A stretch of DNA of 64,000 nt from GCA-2720865 sp047630275 (GCA_047630275.1 JBLHVN010000001.1:372001-436000); one strand, 5' to 3'. Positions 15,671 through 24,955 are shown, counted from the stretch's first letter. Made by a program: numbers and translations. The notes: a model not told the origin generated them from the letters alone.

Positions 15671-17535
15671 TACCTTTTTTCTATTTCATCTTTTGAACGA
15701 AGAATTGTGCCAGCGAAGTCATTGATAAATGTAGACCATAGCTTACTAAGAAAACTATCTCCTAATTTAAACCTGAAATCTTCTATATTCATCTTTTGAA
15801 CATCTTTTTTATTCGCCCAAGACATCTCAAATTCCCTCTCAAACCTTTTAGCCTCTCTTGAGTCATAGACGACTGCGCCTAACTCTCTAAAGTTACCCTC
15901 AAGTGAATCAGGGGAGAGGTTTGTAGAACCTAGGATAAGAGTCTTTCCATCGAAGCTTGAAATCTTTTTATGACTTTCTTCTTCGAAGAGGATCTTTTCA
16001 GCATGAGATTTTCTTGTTCGGATCTCGATTCCAGCATCTTTCATCTTTTGAATAAAGATAGTGTTGGGAAAACCATTGAAGCCGAGGTTTTCATTATTAT
16101 TAAGCAGGATCTTTATCTTTAGAGAAGGGGTAAGCTTTTTCTTTAGGATGAGGGCGTCTACTATATAAGAATCATAAAGAAAGAATTGCTCCATATAGAT
16201 ATGCTTAGAAGCTTTTTTTATTTGATCGATGATTGTGTTTCTCACATTTTTAATCTTTCCATCTACATTGGCTTCCGTAATACGAACAACCGTTTGACCC
16301 ATAGCTGGGTAGAGGTCTCTATTTATCTTAAAGTGCTCTAGGGTCTCAGACCGTTGAGTTTGAGAGTCGATTGAATCTTTTTTATCTGAATTAATAAAGG
16401 CTGCTCTTAGGTCTTGAAGATAAGAATCCTGTATAAGAGCCGCCGCTGGTCCCTTAATCCAGAGGGCGTTTGAATGACTAAGCCCATTTAAATTTTTCGG
16501 GGTTAAGAGGGCTTCTGGACTAGGAGAGTTTCCATCAATAAGAAGGAGGTTTGTTTGATCGCTCGATGAATTTAGAGATGCTAGGTTTAAAAGATTCTTT
16601 TTATCATGATCCCGTAATGTTGATTGAAGAAGGATGACCCTCTCTCCTAGCTTAGGGTCTTCTCCAATTCTTTTCTTGATATATTCAAAGTTTGAATTCA
16701 TATCATCACTTATATTTAAAGCCGTTTTATAATCATGAAGAATTAAAAGCTTAAACCCTTCTTTTTTATTAAGGGTTTGATTCAAGAGAAACTTTGAAAA
16801 TCCTCCACCTTTTGAATCATCAAATTGAAAGATATCTATTAGAACACTTTCTTTTGATCTCTCAATCATCTCTACTATTGTTTTTTTATAGGTTAGATCA
16901 TCTTCAAGAATTTTCACTTGATTTCCAGCTGTCAGTCCATAGGGATCAAGGCTATAACTATCGATATCCTGAAGGTCGTCATTCAAGTTGATTGTAATGA
17001 GTTTTGTTTCAAGCATGGCCTGGGTGAAAAAACTATCTTCTTCAATCCGAGAAAGTATGGCGGCTTTATCAGCAATATCATTTTTTGAAAATGAATAAAA
17101 GCTTGAGGCTCCGGCCTCTGGTTCGTGAATAAGCTCTCTTAAAAGGGCGAGGGCCTTAAGCCTTTCTTTGGATCCTGGAATTAGAATATAATCTCTTAAA
17201 AGTGAAAGCTTATCGGTTTGAATCGCAACTAAGACTTCTTCAAGCCTTTTTTGATTAGGTGAAATATGCTTCCAGTAGATGAGGGGTCTTAAGAATTTTC
17301 CTGGAATATAGGGGTCAAGGCTCTTGATAAGCTTGGTAACTCTCTTTTTAGTCTTCTTATCTAAAGCTTTATAGGTTTTTATAAATTCACTCTCAAGAGC
17401 ATAGGTTTGATCCCCAAATAAAGCAGGGTAATTCTTTAAGTAAAGCTCTCGAAGCTCAATTGAATCTCTTATGTAAATATCATTTGCTTGAAGTTGGCAG
17501 CTTAAGAGAATGGCAATGAAAAAAAGGTATTTCAT
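15667..17535 (-). CDS. Periplasmic phospholipase D-like protein
   Basis: This 622-residue protein has a signal peptide (cut near residue 17, QLQA-ND), an N-terminal ~200-residue region of unknown type, and two PLD-like halves. The second half has an intact HKD motif H522-x-K-x4-D529 followed by GSTN. The first is altered: HDK at 310-312 is separated from the LLLIDG strand by about 17 extra residues, and the aspartate position is not in register. It may act on phospholipids or nucleic acids in the periplasm. Its start overlaps the upstream gene's stop by 4 bp, so the two form an operon. Confidence 0.82.
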   Translation of the reverse strand: MKYLFFIAILLSCQLQANDIYIRDSIELRELYLKNYPALFGDQTYALESEFIKTYKALDKKTKKRVTKLIKSLDPYIPGKFLRPLIYWKHISPNQKRLEEVLVAIQTDKLSLLRDYILIPGSKERLKALALLRELIHEPEAGASSFYSFSKNDIADKAAILSRIEEDSFFTQAMLETKLITINLNDDLQDIDSYSLDPYGLTAGNQVKILEDDLTYKKTIVEMIERSKESVLIDIFQFDDSKGGGFSKFLLNQTLNKKEGFKLLILHDYKTALNISDDMNSNFEYIKKRIGEDPKLGERVILLQSTLRDHDKKNLLNLASLNSSSDQTNLLLIDGNSPSPEALLTPKNLNGLSHSNALWIKGPAAALIQDSYLQDLRAAFINSDKKDSIDSQTQRSETLEHFKINRDLYPAMGQTVVRITEANVDGKIKNVRNTIIDQIKKASKHIYMEQFFLYDSYIVDALILKKKLTPSLKIKILLNNNENLGFNGFPNTIFIQKMKDAGIEIRTRKSHAEKILFEEESHKKISSFDGKTLILGSTNLSPDSLEGNFRELGAVVYDSREAKRFEREFEMSWANKKDVQKMNIEDFRFKLGDSFLSKLWSTFINDFAGTILRSKDEIEKRY

Positions 17536-18722
17536 TTAGAACCTACCTTTTTAAAACTTTCTTCAAATCGAAAAAGAGAGAACTCTTTAATTAAGGCCGT
17601 GGCCCTTGAACCTAGAAGAGCTCTTCTGGTCTTACTTTTAAATGACCTCTTTTGCTCTAAAGAAAACCCTCCCCAGTTCCCAAAGGATTGAATCTTAGAG
17701 CTTTGAGAAAAGAGTTGATCATCTAAATTAAATTCTAGTTCTTTAATATGAAAGGAGAAGTCTTCACCTTTTAAAAGGAGCTTATTTACGGTGATATCTT
17801 TAGAAAATATATCGATGTTCTTAATAGACCCTGATTCATACTTTTTGGGAAACTTTATCTTTCCATAAAAGACTTCAAGCTTTCCTGGTCGTGGAACTAA
17901 AGAGTCTAAGTCAATTGGATTAGTGATATCGACAGTTAAAACTTTTGGGTAACTATTGTTTTCCCATTTTCCTTCTAGGAAAAGTCCTTCTTCATCGAGT
18001 TTTAACTTTGGGGTCCAATCTCTTTTCATTGAAAAATAACGCCTATATTTTATAAAGCCATTAACCTCATCTTCCATAAAGGAAACCGAGTTCGACTTGA
18101 GGTCACCGATCTGAAACCAAAGAGTAATACTGCCACCTAGTGCATGGTATTTAGAATCTTGATTTTGTGGCACTCGGCTTAAAACCTTTTTTCCAAAACT
18201 CACAGGCTTCTGTTCAATAGCGTTTAACAAAGATCCTTTTGAGGATTGATGGACTAAATGGTTTGAACTCATAAGTTCATTAAAGCTTGCCTCTTCACGG
18301 GGTTCAAAATGAAAGTCTATTTGAAAAGTTCCGCCTGTAACCTTTAGTGAGGACAGAGATCTGAGAAAGCTCTTACTAAGGTTTTCAATCATATTCTCTT
18401 TAAAGACTTCATGGGAAGGTCCATTAGGATCACTTAGCAAAAGCGTATGAGAGAGTGCTTGATGAAGGGCAAGGCGCCCACGATCTTTAACCGATTCATC
18501 TTCTTTATCAGTCCAAAACTCCATTCTCATTTTGTGATCACTTGAGAAGAAGTCTTTTAGAAGAAGGGGGGCTTTGTCACTTAGGAGTTCACTTGAAGGC
18601 GTTCTTTGAGTTTTTTCCTCTTGGATATTCCAATAAGATTCAGTGTGATGGCGGCTTATAAATAAGCAGGACGCACCTAAGAATAGGTAGATAAATATAG
18701 ATTTTTTGGCCTGTTTTCTCAT
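17532..18722 (-). CDS. Exported or membrane-anchored protein of unknown function
   Basis: This 396-residue protein has a single N-terminal hydrophobic segment (residues ~8-22, IFIYLFLGASCLFI) that could be a signal anchor; a Cys in it is not in a convincing lipobox. The rest is polar and beta-rich, with a paired-strand look in the last 200 residues (TPKLKLDEEGLFLEGKW, KNIDIFSKDITVNKLLL), like lipid-binding or AsmA-like proteins, but I cannot assign a family. Its stop overlaps the PLD gene start (ATGA), so it is probably co-made with that enzyme and may be its envelope partner. Confidence 0.65.
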   Translation of the reverse strand: MRKQAKKSIFIYLFLGASCLFISRHHTESYWNIQEEKTQRTPSSELLSDKAPLLLKDFFSSDHKMRMEFWTDKEDESVKDRGRLALHQALSHTLLLSDPNGPSHEVFKENMIENLSKSFLRSLSSLKVTGGTFQIDFHFEPREEASFNELMSSNHLVHQSSKGSLLNAIEQKPVSFGKKVLSRVPQNQDSKYHALGGSITLWFQIGDLKSNSVSFMEDEVNGFIKYRRYFSMKRDWTPKLKLDEEGLFLEGKWENNSYPKVLTVDITNPIDLDSLVPRPGKLEVFYGKIKFPKKYESGSIKNIDIFSKDITVNKLLLKGEDFSFHIKELEFNLDDQLFSQSSKIQSFGNWGGFSLEQKRSFKSKTRRALLGSRATALIKEFSLFRFEESFKKVGSK

Positions 18723-18807
18723 TACACTTCCGACTTTAAACTTATCGGAGTATGGGCCTAGAAACTAAGAAGAGTTTGTTTAAAAAAGGGAAAGTAAGTC
18801 TTCGAAA

Positions 18808-19362
18808 TTACTCTTCGTCAGAGTATTCTTCGGGAGCATGAAATTCCATAAACTCTTCAGTATACATGAGCTCTTTACTATCCTTTATATGATCCACGTA
18901 AAGTTTCCCAAAAAGATGATCGAGCTCATGTTGAAAAACAGTTGCAGAGAAGCCTTCGAGAACTAAGCTTTCTTTTTCCCCTGAAAGATTGAGAAAATCC
19001 ACTTGCACTTTTTTAGGCCTTTCTACATAGCCGCGAAGCCCTGGAACTGAAAGGCAGCCTTCCCAAAAACCTTGAGGGGTTTCATCAATAACTTTAATCG
19101 ATGGGTTGATAACTACATAGAGTGGAGTCTCTTCTGTCTCTGGATATCTTTCTGAATCGGCGGGCACTCCCACTAGGGCAATTTGTTTACTAACTCCAAT
19201 CTGTGGAGCAGCAATGCCTATTCCTTCTTCAACTTCCATTGTATCGAGCATGTCTTGAACAAGGGCTTTTGTTTCAGGAGAGAGGATCTCTTCCTTAGTA
19301 AGGGGGGCTGCCAGCTCTCTAAGTACTGGATGTCCCATTCGAACGACTTTTTTTACTGCCAT
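18808..19362 (-). CDS. def: Peptide deformylase
   Basis: This 184-residue metalloenzyme removes the formyl group from nascent protein N termini. All three family motifs are present: GIGIAAPQIG (47-56), EGCLSVPG with metal ligand Cys103, and QHELDHL with His145, Glu146 and His149. It is a bit longer than average because of an acidic C-terminal tail. The gene stands alone, with no fmt neighbour. It is divergent from the phosphatase gene at 19437. Confidence 0.97.
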   Translation of the reverse strand: MAVKKVVRMGHPVLRELAAPLTKEEILSPETKALVQDMLDTMEVEEGIGIAAPQIGVSKQIALVGVPADSERYPETEETPLYVVINPSIKVIDETPQGFWEGCLSVPGLRGYVERPKKVQVDFLNLSGEKESLVLEGFSATVFQHELDHLFGKLYVDHIKDSKELMYTEEFMEFHAPEEYSDEE

Positions 19363-19436
19363 GAGCTATCTCCTAAAGATGCAACTTTGCCCTATTATAC
19401 AACAATTTGTAAAATCTCAGAAGGAATGAGGAAATT

Positions 19437-19892
19437 ATGAAGATTCTTTTTGTATGCCTAGGTAATATTTGTCGCTCTCCCACTGCCGAGGGAGTTTTGA
19501 AATCCTTTTGCGCTGAAGCTCAGCTTAAATGGGAGATCGATTCTGCTGGAACTAGTGGGCATCATATTGGAGAGCGCGCCGATGAAAGAATGAGAAGCCA
19601 TGCTTTAGAGAGAGGTTATTCATTAGAGAGCCGCTCTCGAAAGTTTGATCCCCATAAAGATTTCGAGGCCTTTGATAAGATCATCGTTATGGATGAGCAT
19701 AATCAGCGGGATATTAAGAACCTAGATTTAAATAAAAAGTATTCCTCAAAGATTGAGTTGATGACTAATTACTGTTCAAAGTTTGAGGCGAGTAAGGTTC
19801 CTGATCCTTATTATGGAGGAGCAGAAGGATTTGAAGTGGTTCTTGATATTGTTGAGGACGCTTGCCGTGGAATCATTAAGGCCCATACCTAA
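19437..19892 (+). CDS. Low-molecular-weight protein tyrosine phosphatase
   Basis: This 151-residue enzyme has the P-loop C-x5-R-S at residues 7-14 (CLGNICRS) and the general acid Asp123 in VPDPYYGG. Both match the LMW-PTP family, which removes phosphate from phosphotyrosine or arginine, or acts on exopolysaccharide kinases. No tyrosine kinase is adjacent. Its TAA is followed immediately by the greB ATG, so it is the first gene of a four-gene unit. Confidence 0.94.
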   Translation: MKILFVCLGNICRSPTAEGVLKSFCAEAQLKWEIDSAGTSGHHIGERADERMRSHALERGYSLESRSRKFDPHKDFEAFDKIIVMDEHNQRDIKNLDLNKKYSSKIELMTNYCSKFEASKVPDPYYGGAEGFEVVLDIVEDACRGIIKAHT

Positions 19893-20399
19893 ATGAAATC
19901 TGATAAGAACTATATTACTCCAAAGGGATTAAAGCGCTTATTTGATGAGCAAGAGTATCTCATAAAGATCTTAAGACCAGAGACCACCAAGGTTGTTACT
20001 TGGGCAGCTAGCCTTGGGGATAGATCTGAAAATGCAGATTATCAATACAGTAAGAAGAAGCTTCGAGAGATCGATAGGCGCCTAAGATTCTTGGCCAAGA
20101 GGATCGATAGCGCTGTCTCAGTTAATCCATTAGAGATTCAATCAGAAAAGGTTCAATTCGGTGCTACAGTTACATTAGAAAATGAAGAAGGGGAGACTAA
20201 GGTTTTTTCTATTGTTGGAATAGATGAGACTGATACAAAAAAGTTTTATATTAGTTGGCGATCTCCTATAGGAAGTGCTTTGATAGGTAAGGAAAAAAAT
20301 GATGAAGTCTTAGTTCGAACTCCACTAGGAGAAGTCGAATACAGCATTAGTCATATTGAATACAAAGAAATTGAAATGGAGGATTGGAAATGCGATTAG
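19893..20399 (+). CDS. greB: Transcription elongation factor GreB
   Basis: This 168-residue protein matches GreB over its whole length: an N-terminal coiled coil with the acidic tip GDRSENADY (Asp43, Glu46), the GreB-type run KKLREIDRRLRFLAKR, and a C-terminal FKBP-like domain ending YKEIE. It rescues backtracked RNA polymerase by stimulating transcript cleavage. It starts directly at the preceding stop codon and overlaps the next gene by 10 bp. Confidence 0.95.
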   Translation: MKSDKNYITPKGLKRLFDEQEYLIKILRPETTKVVTWAASLGDRSENADYQYSKKKLREIDRRLRFLAKRIDSAVSVNPLEIQSEKVQFGATVTLENEEGETKVFSIVGIDETDTKKFYISWRSPIGSALIGKEKNDEVLVRTPLGEVEYSISHIEYKEIEMEDWKCD

Positions 20400-20767
20400 A
20401 AATTCCAGCAAGTCTTGGTGAGGTTATGGACAAGATTAGCATCCTTAAAATTAAGAATGAAATGATCACAGATCCAGATAAGTTAAAAGAAATTAGAAAT
20501 GAAGAAGCTCAGTTAACTAAGAGAGTTGAGGAGCAGAGCTTAGAGCTTGGAGATTTTCTCGACCAATTGCTGCAGGTCAATAGAAAATTGTGGAAAATCG
20601 AAGATGATATTAGAGATTTAGAGAGAAAAGGACAGTTTGATAAAGAATTTATTGAATTGGCACGTAGCGTTTATATAACAAATGATCAAAGATTTGATAT
20701 TAAAAACCGTATTAATTTAAAATTCGGTTCTGATATTAAAGAAGTGAAATCTTACGAGAAGTATTAA
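20390..20767 (+). CDS. DUF6165-like small helical protein
   Basis: ATG at 20390 is chosen because a GGAGGATTGG site precedes it; an in-frame TTG lies 6 bp upstream. The 125-residue protein begins with LEIPASLGEVMDKISILKIK, which matches the conserved opening of the DUF6165 family, and continues as long amphipathic helices. The function is unknown; members often sit near sugar or nucleotide genes. It overlaps greB by 10 bp and is followed 9 bp later by a methyltransferase gene. Confidence 0.65.
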   Translation: MRLEIPASLGEVMDKISILKIKNEMITDPDKLKEIRNEEAQLTKRVEEQSLELGDFLDQLLQVNRKLWKIEDDIRDLERKGQFDKEFIELARSVYITNDQRFDIKNRINLKFGSDIKEVKSYEKY

Positions 20768-20776
20768 GGAATATTT

Positions 20777-21580
20777 ATGAGTGGAGCAACACCAATTTCA
20801 GTTGAACTAAAGCATCGCCTCTATGAAGAGTCGGTACAAAACCATGAAGCTGATCTTGAATTTATGGAAGAGCAGTTTGAACATTTTAGAAAAAGAAAGC
20901 CTCGAACTGTAAGAGAAGACTTTGGTGGAACTGCTGCTATGGCCTGTGATTGGGTAGCACTTCATCCTGAAAACCGCGCTTGGGGAATTGACCTTGACCC
21001 AGAGCCTATGAAGTACGGACAAGAAAATCATTATCAAAGGTTAACGGACGAACAAAAAACTAGAATGAAATATATTGAAGGCAATGTGCTTGAAGACTTT
21101 GACTTCAAAGCTGATATTATTGCGGCCTTTAATTTCTCTTACTTTATTTTCAAAAAAAGAGCGCAGCTTCTTGAGTATTTCAAGAAAGCCTACGCTGGCC
21201 TAAATGATGATGGCATCTTTATGGTTGATATCTTTGGTGGAACTGAATGCTATGAAGAGCAAGAAGAAGAAACTGAACATGATAATCATAGCTACTTTTG
21301 GGATTGTGATAAGTTCAACCCACTGACGAGCGAATGCCTTTATTATATACACTTTAAAACCCATGAAGATGGGAAGAAGTATGAGAAGGTTTTCACCTAT
21401 GATTGGCGCCACTGGACTCCGATTGAAATCAAAGAGCTTATGGAAGAAGCTGGTTTTTCTGAGGTTTACACCTACTGGGAAGGCGAAGACGAAGATGGTG
21501 ACGGGGATGGAGAGTTCACTCTTTCAGACAATGAAGAGAACTGCGAATCTTGGGTCATCTATATCGCTGGATTAAAATAG
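20777..21580 (+). CDS. Class I SAM-dependent methyltransferase
   Basis: This 267-residue protein has a variant motif I REDFGGTAAMACDWV (about 46-60), an acidic ribose-binding GIDLDPEP segment, motif IV-like DIIAAFNFSYFIF, and a DDGIFMVDIFGG strand. These support a class I methyltransferase of unknown substrate. Near the C terminus is an acidic run (EGEDEDGDGDGEF) that is unusual for the family and may bind cations. It ends the phosphatase-greB-DUF6165-methyltransferase unit and is followed by a terminator. Confidence 0.8.
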   Translation: MSGATPISVELKHRLYEESVQNHEADLEFMEEQFEHFRKRKPRTVREDFGGTAAMACDWVALHPENRAWGIDLDPEPMKYGQENHYQRLTDEQKTRMKYIEGNVLEDFDFKADIIAAFNFSYFIFKKRAQLLEYFKKAYAGLNDDGIFMVDIFGGTECYEEQEEETEHDNHSYFWDCDKFNPLTSECLYYIHFKTHEDGKKYEKVFTYDWRHWTPIEIKELMEEAGFSEVYTYWEGEDEDGDGDGEFTLSDNEENCESWVIYIAGLK

Positions 21581-21585
21581 TCGGA

Positions 21586-21613
21586 GATGGGCCTATATCT
21601 GCCCGTCTTTATT
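21586..21613 (+). terminator. Intrinsic terminator
   Basis: GATGGGC (21586-21592) pairs with GCCCGTC (21601-21607), 7 bp with one G-U, followed by a short T-rich run (TTTATT). It closes the phosphatase-to-methyltransferase operon. Confidence 0.65.
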
Positions 21614-21652
21614 GAAATTTATCAGTCCCTCTATCGGTGATATAATTGATAT

Positions 21653-23044
21653 ATGGGAGAGAGCTCAAAGAAAAAGATCATAGTTGCGGATGACGAAGAA
21701 GGTATTCGCGACGTTTTTAGTATGATCATCGAATCTAACTTTGATCATGAAATCATTGAGTGCCAAAATGCGGCTGAGGCCATCGAAGCCATTAAAAAGA
21801 ATGGAAAGGTCGATCTAATCTTTTGTGATTACAATATGAAGACTGATACAGGTTTAGATCTTTATCATTTTCTTGTTAGTAAAAACCTAAATATTCCCTT
21901 TGCCCTTTGCTCCACTTATTCGCCAAGTGATGTAAAAGGGTTTGAGACCTTCTTTGAAGATCACCCTGAAAATAAATACTTTCAAAAACCTTTTAAATCA
22001 ACAGAGATCATTCAATACATTGAAAATTGTTTTTCAGACCTTACTGGATTTGATGAAGCTCCTAGTGAGTATGCTCGTGTAAAGCCTAGGCGCTTTATGA
22101 GAGTCAATAGTATTAAAAAACCTTTTGATATTTATGTTCGCTTGGCGAAGAAGAAGTATGTAAAGATTGTAAGTTCTGGAGCGGTTGAAGGCTTTGATGT
22201 TGTTGAGAAGTACATCGATAAAGGTGTTGAGTATATCTATATCAAAAGAGCTGACTATATTGAATTTGAGAAAACCTCTTTAGATGGACTTTATAGTAAG
22301 TTTGAAAAAGTAAAAGAAAATGGAACGAAGGAAGAAGTGGTGGAGCTTGTTCTTGATTCCATTGATTCAGTCCAAGATTATGTTCGAAACTTAGGAGTTA
22401 ATGAACGGACTATCGAAAATATTGATAGTGTCGTTGCAATGACTGAAGAGACTATTAGAAAGAACGATAAATTAGCAGACCTCTTAGGACTTTTAAATTC
22501 TAAAGACGGCTTTATAAAAGATCATTCCTACTTAACTTGTTATATCGCTTGCTTGATTGCTGATCGCATGAGTTGGCAATCAGAAGGAATATGGAAGAAT
22601 ATAATCCTTGCTTCTCTCTTTCAAAACATCACTTTAGAGAGTGATAAACTGGCAAAGATCATAAATTTAGATTCAGAGGAATTTAAGGCCTTAGATGAAA
22701 ATGATCAAACCAAAGTTAGGATGCACCCTCAGGATGCAGCAAAGATGCTTGAAGCTGCCAGTAATTACTTTCCTGAAGACACAAGAAAGATGATTCAAAA
22801 TCATCATGAACAACCCGATGGAAGCGGTTATCCTAGAGGGCTTGACGGCACTAAGGTTTCTCTTTTAGAGGGACTCTTTATCATTTCAACAAATTTTGCA
22901 AGGGATCTTCTTATCTCAGGTTCTTTGAATAATATTATGATTATGGTTCAAGAATATAATGAGCGTTTTAACAAGAGTAGTTATAAGCGCCCATATCAAG
23001 GCTTCTTAAGCGCCTTTGCCAAAGTTATTTCTCAAGAGAAATAA
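21653..23044 (+). CDS. Response regulator with degenerate HD-GYP output domain
   Basis: Residues 7-125 form a receiver domain with the acidic pocket (DDEE), phospho-acceptor Asp59 (FCDYNM) and Lys112 (QKPF). Residues ~145-280 are a linker domain of unknown type. Residues ~285-440 match HD-GYP: His291 and HHEQPDGSGYP (384-394) are kept. The metal-binding HD dyad, normally in a LLHDIGK-like segment, reads SLFQN here (Gln324-Asn325). The protein therefore probably cannot hydrolyse c-di-GMP and may be a receptor or scaffold. It has no kinase neighbour. Its end overlaps the convergent next gene by 20 bp. Confidence 0.82.
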   Translation: MGESSKKKIIVADDEEGIRDVFSMIIESNFDHEIIECQNAAEAIEAIKKNGKVDLIFCDYNMKTDTGLDLYHFLVSKNLNIPFALCSTYSPSDVKGFETFFEDHPENKYFQKPFKSTEIIQYIENCFSDLTGFDEAPSEYARVKPRRFMRVNSIKKPFDIYVRLAKKKYVKIVSSGAVEGFDVVEKYIDKGVEYIYIKRADYIEFEKTSLDGLYSKFEKVKENGTKEEVVELVLDSIDSVQDYVRNLGVNERTIENIDSVVAMTEETIRKNDKLADLLGLLNSKDGFIKDHSYLTCYIACLIADRMSWQSEGIWKNIILASLFQNITLESDKLAKIINLDSEEFKALDENDQTKVRMHPQDAAKMLEAASNYFPEDTRKMIQNHHEQPDGSGYPRGLDGTKVSLLEGLFIISTNFARDLLISGSLNNIMIMVQEYNERFNKSSYKRPYQGFLSAFAKVISQEK

Positions 23045-23549
23045 TTAAATTCATTAAATTCTTATAAGTAAAAAGCTCTTTGTTTAGAGGACAAAGAATA
23101 TTTTCTTCATTGGCATCATTAATGATTTCAACTAAATCAATAAGTTTAATTTCTTCTTCAAACACATCATTGAGATCATCAAGAAGTGATTCTAATTCTT
23201 CTCCTACTCCAATGCGCGCCTGCTCAAGAATATTGAGGACCTTATTTCTTCCACGAAAGTGCCTAAGGTTAGAACTCATAAGCTCTAGGTAGAATTGTCC
23301 TTCATAGCTAAAGGCGATGCCATTGGCGGAACCTGCCGTAATAAGTCCTGAGTCTGTGCTAATAGCTCCATGAACCAGAGAGCCTGCTGTACTGGCCATG
23401 CCCTCAGAGACGTGTGTAGAGGAAATCATAGGAGCTTTTACAGGGGCAACAATGGTATCTCTTTTATAGGCCTTATAGGCTTCTTCGCAAGCAGCGAAAG
23501 CGCTTGTGTGTAGAAGTATACAACTACTTAAAATTATTAAAGTTTTCAC
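23025..23549 (-). CDS. Secreted protein of unknown function
   Basis: This 174-residue protein has a clear signal peptide ending SAFAACEEAY (cut near residue 19). The mature part has a Gly/Ala/Ser-rich segment (MASTAGSLVHGAI, ITAGSANGIAFS) and then acidic amphipathic helices. Two cysteines remain. I see no known family. It is a single gene, convergent with the response regulator, whose end it overlaps by 20 bp. Confidence 0.65.
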   Translation of the reverse strand: MKTLIILSSCILLHTSAFAACEEAYKAYKRDTIVAPVKAPMISSTHVSEGMASTAGSLVHGAISTDSGLITAGSANGIAFSYEGQFYLELMSSNLRHFRGRNKVLNILEQARIGVGEELESLLDDLNDVFEEEIKLIDLVEIINDANEENILCPLNKELFTYKNLMNLIISLEK

Positions 23550-23617
23550 TATTTTGCACCCCGTAATATTGATTAACTAGCTTTTACAAAGCTGTGCACA
23601 ATAATGCAAACCAAAAA

Positions 23618-24019
23618 TCAATTTAGAATAATTTCTTCAAACTTAAGCTTTGGGTACTTCTTAGAAAGGGCATTTGTGACCTTTTTTGAGCTTTGATCGA
23701 GGACGACGACCTTGTCCCCATCAGCTAGCTGGGTCTTAACCCAAGACATAATGGAGACGATATCAGTATCGAGGGAGTCACTGCGAGAGTCCAAGTGACC
23801 TAGGAAGAAGCTCTTACCAAAATGCTGAGTACAAAAAAGGTTCTTTGAAAGGGATTCTTCTTGGTTCTTAACCATATTGAGTAAGAGGCCATTTAGAAAA
23901 TAGTCTAAAGCGTAGTAAGGTCTCGGGAATTTCTCTAGAGGCTCTGTAGTGATCCACACAAGTCCTCTTGTATGTTGATTAAGCTTTGATTGAAGTTGCT
24001 CAATATCTGAATGCACCAT
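23618..24019 (-). CDS. Hypothetical protein at end of fab/nusB operon
   Basis: This 133-residue protein is probably cytosolic: no signal peptide or membrane segment. It ends with alternating strands and helices (KVVVLDQSSKKVTNAL, LKFEEIIL) like a small Rossmann-type domain. The ATG overlaps the nusB stop by 1 bp, so it is the last gene of the fabF-glyA-nrdR-nusB transcript. I do not recognise the family. Confidence 0.65.
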   Translation of the reverse strand: MVHSDIEQLQSKLNQHTRGLVWITTEPLEKFPRPYYALDYFLNGLLLNMVKNQEESLSKNLFCTQHFGKSFFLGHLDSRSDSLDTDIVSIMSWVKTQLADGDKVVVLDQSSKKVTNALSKKYPKLKFEEIILN

Positions 24020-24486
24020 TAATCCTTAGAAAGAGCGTCTAGGATACCATTAATGAATGAAAATGAATTTCCGGCCCCAAACTTCTTAGCTAGATTCACT
24101 CCCTCGTTGATAACGACAGAAGGAGGAGTAGAGTCGATATGCTTTAACTCGCAAGCGCAAATCATTAAGATGGCCAAGTCAATCTTATCCATATTCTCAA
24201 TCTTCCAGCCCTTTGTTTTCTCCATTACTTTTTCTTCTAAAAGGCTCCAGTTAGTAAGAGTTTCTGAAATTAAACTCTTAGCAAAAGCTAACGAGTCTGA
24301 GCTTAAGATATTATCAGGGTGTTCTTTATCTTCTTCAGAGTATGAACTGCTAAAATCAACGAGCTTTTTCTCTAATAACTCTGCGCTATTATCACTCGGA
24401 GAATTCTTTAGTTCAGGCAGTTGGTATTGATAAATAAATTTAAAAGCAAACTCTCTAGCTTTTGTTCTCTTACCTAGGTCTTTCAC
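24019..24486 (-). CDS. nusB: Transcription antitermination factor NusB
   Basis: This 155-residue protein fits NusB: start KRTKAREFAFKFIYQ (RNA-contact helix), and the C-terminal signature PPSVVINEGVNLAKKFGAGNSFSFING reads like the canonical one. With NusE it supports rRNA antitermination. A polar insertion around 30-60 (SPSDNSAELLEKK to SSYSEEDKE) lengthens it slightly. It lies 1 bp after nrdR, a common nrdR-nusB order. Confidence 0.93.
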   Translation of the reverse strand: MKDLGKRTKAREFAFKFIYQYQLPELKNSPSDNSAELLEKKLVDFSSSYSEEDKEHPDNILSSDSLAFAKSLISETLTNWSLLEEKVMEKTKGWKIENMDKIDLAILMICACELKHIDSTPPSVVINEGVNLAKKFGAGNSFSFINGILDALSKD

Positions 24487-24487
24487 T

Positions 24488-24955
24488 TTATGTCCTTGTA
24501 GATACTTCTATTTCATTGTTTTTTAAGCTGGTGACAAATCCTTCAATATCATTGAAGTTCCAATAGAAGCTAGCAAATCTTACATAAGCCACTGGATCAA
24601 GTTGGCGTAATTTTTCTGTCACATATTCTCCGATTAACTTCGAAGGGACTTCTTTGGCTGGGTAATCTCGAAGCATACCTTCAAGAGACTCAACAACATC
24701 ATCAATCTGAGAACTAGAGATATCTGTTTTTTGGCAGGCCTTATTCAATCCCTTTAATACTTTTTCTTTATTAAAGGTCTCACGCCTTCCATCTGCTTTA
24801 ACAAGAGGTGGAATTTGATGAACAATCTTTTCATGGGTGGTAAAACGAAACTCGCACTTTTCACACTTTCTACGACGGCGCACAGATTGACCTTCAAGCT
24901 GAAGCCTTGAATCAATTACCTTTGTTTCGCTGTCGCTGCATTGTGGGCAAATCAT
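24488..24955 (-). CDS. nrdR: Transcriptional repressor NrdR
   Basis: This 155-residue regulator of ribonucleotide reductase genes has the N-terminal zinc ribbon with Cys3, Cys6, Cys31 and Cys34 (MICPQC ... RKCEKC), the DSR-x10-RRRR segment, and an ATP-cone (about 47-137, VKADGRRETFNKEKVLKGL). Its start overlaps the glyA stop as ATGA. No nrd gene lies in the window, so its targets are elsewhere. Confidence 0.96.
   Translation of the reverse strand: MICPQCSDSETKVIDSRLQLEGQSVRRRRKCEKCEFRFTTHEKIVHQIPPLVKADGRRETFNKEKVLKGLNKACQKTDISSSQIDDVVESLEGMLRDYPAKEVPSKLIGEYVTEKLRQLDPVAYVRFASFYWNFNDIEGFVTSLKNNEIEVSTRT

Noticed and set aside
23560..23617. AGCTTT-TAC-AAAGCT hairpin as terminator
   Set aside because: Six base pairs, AT-rich and without a T-tract; too weak to call.
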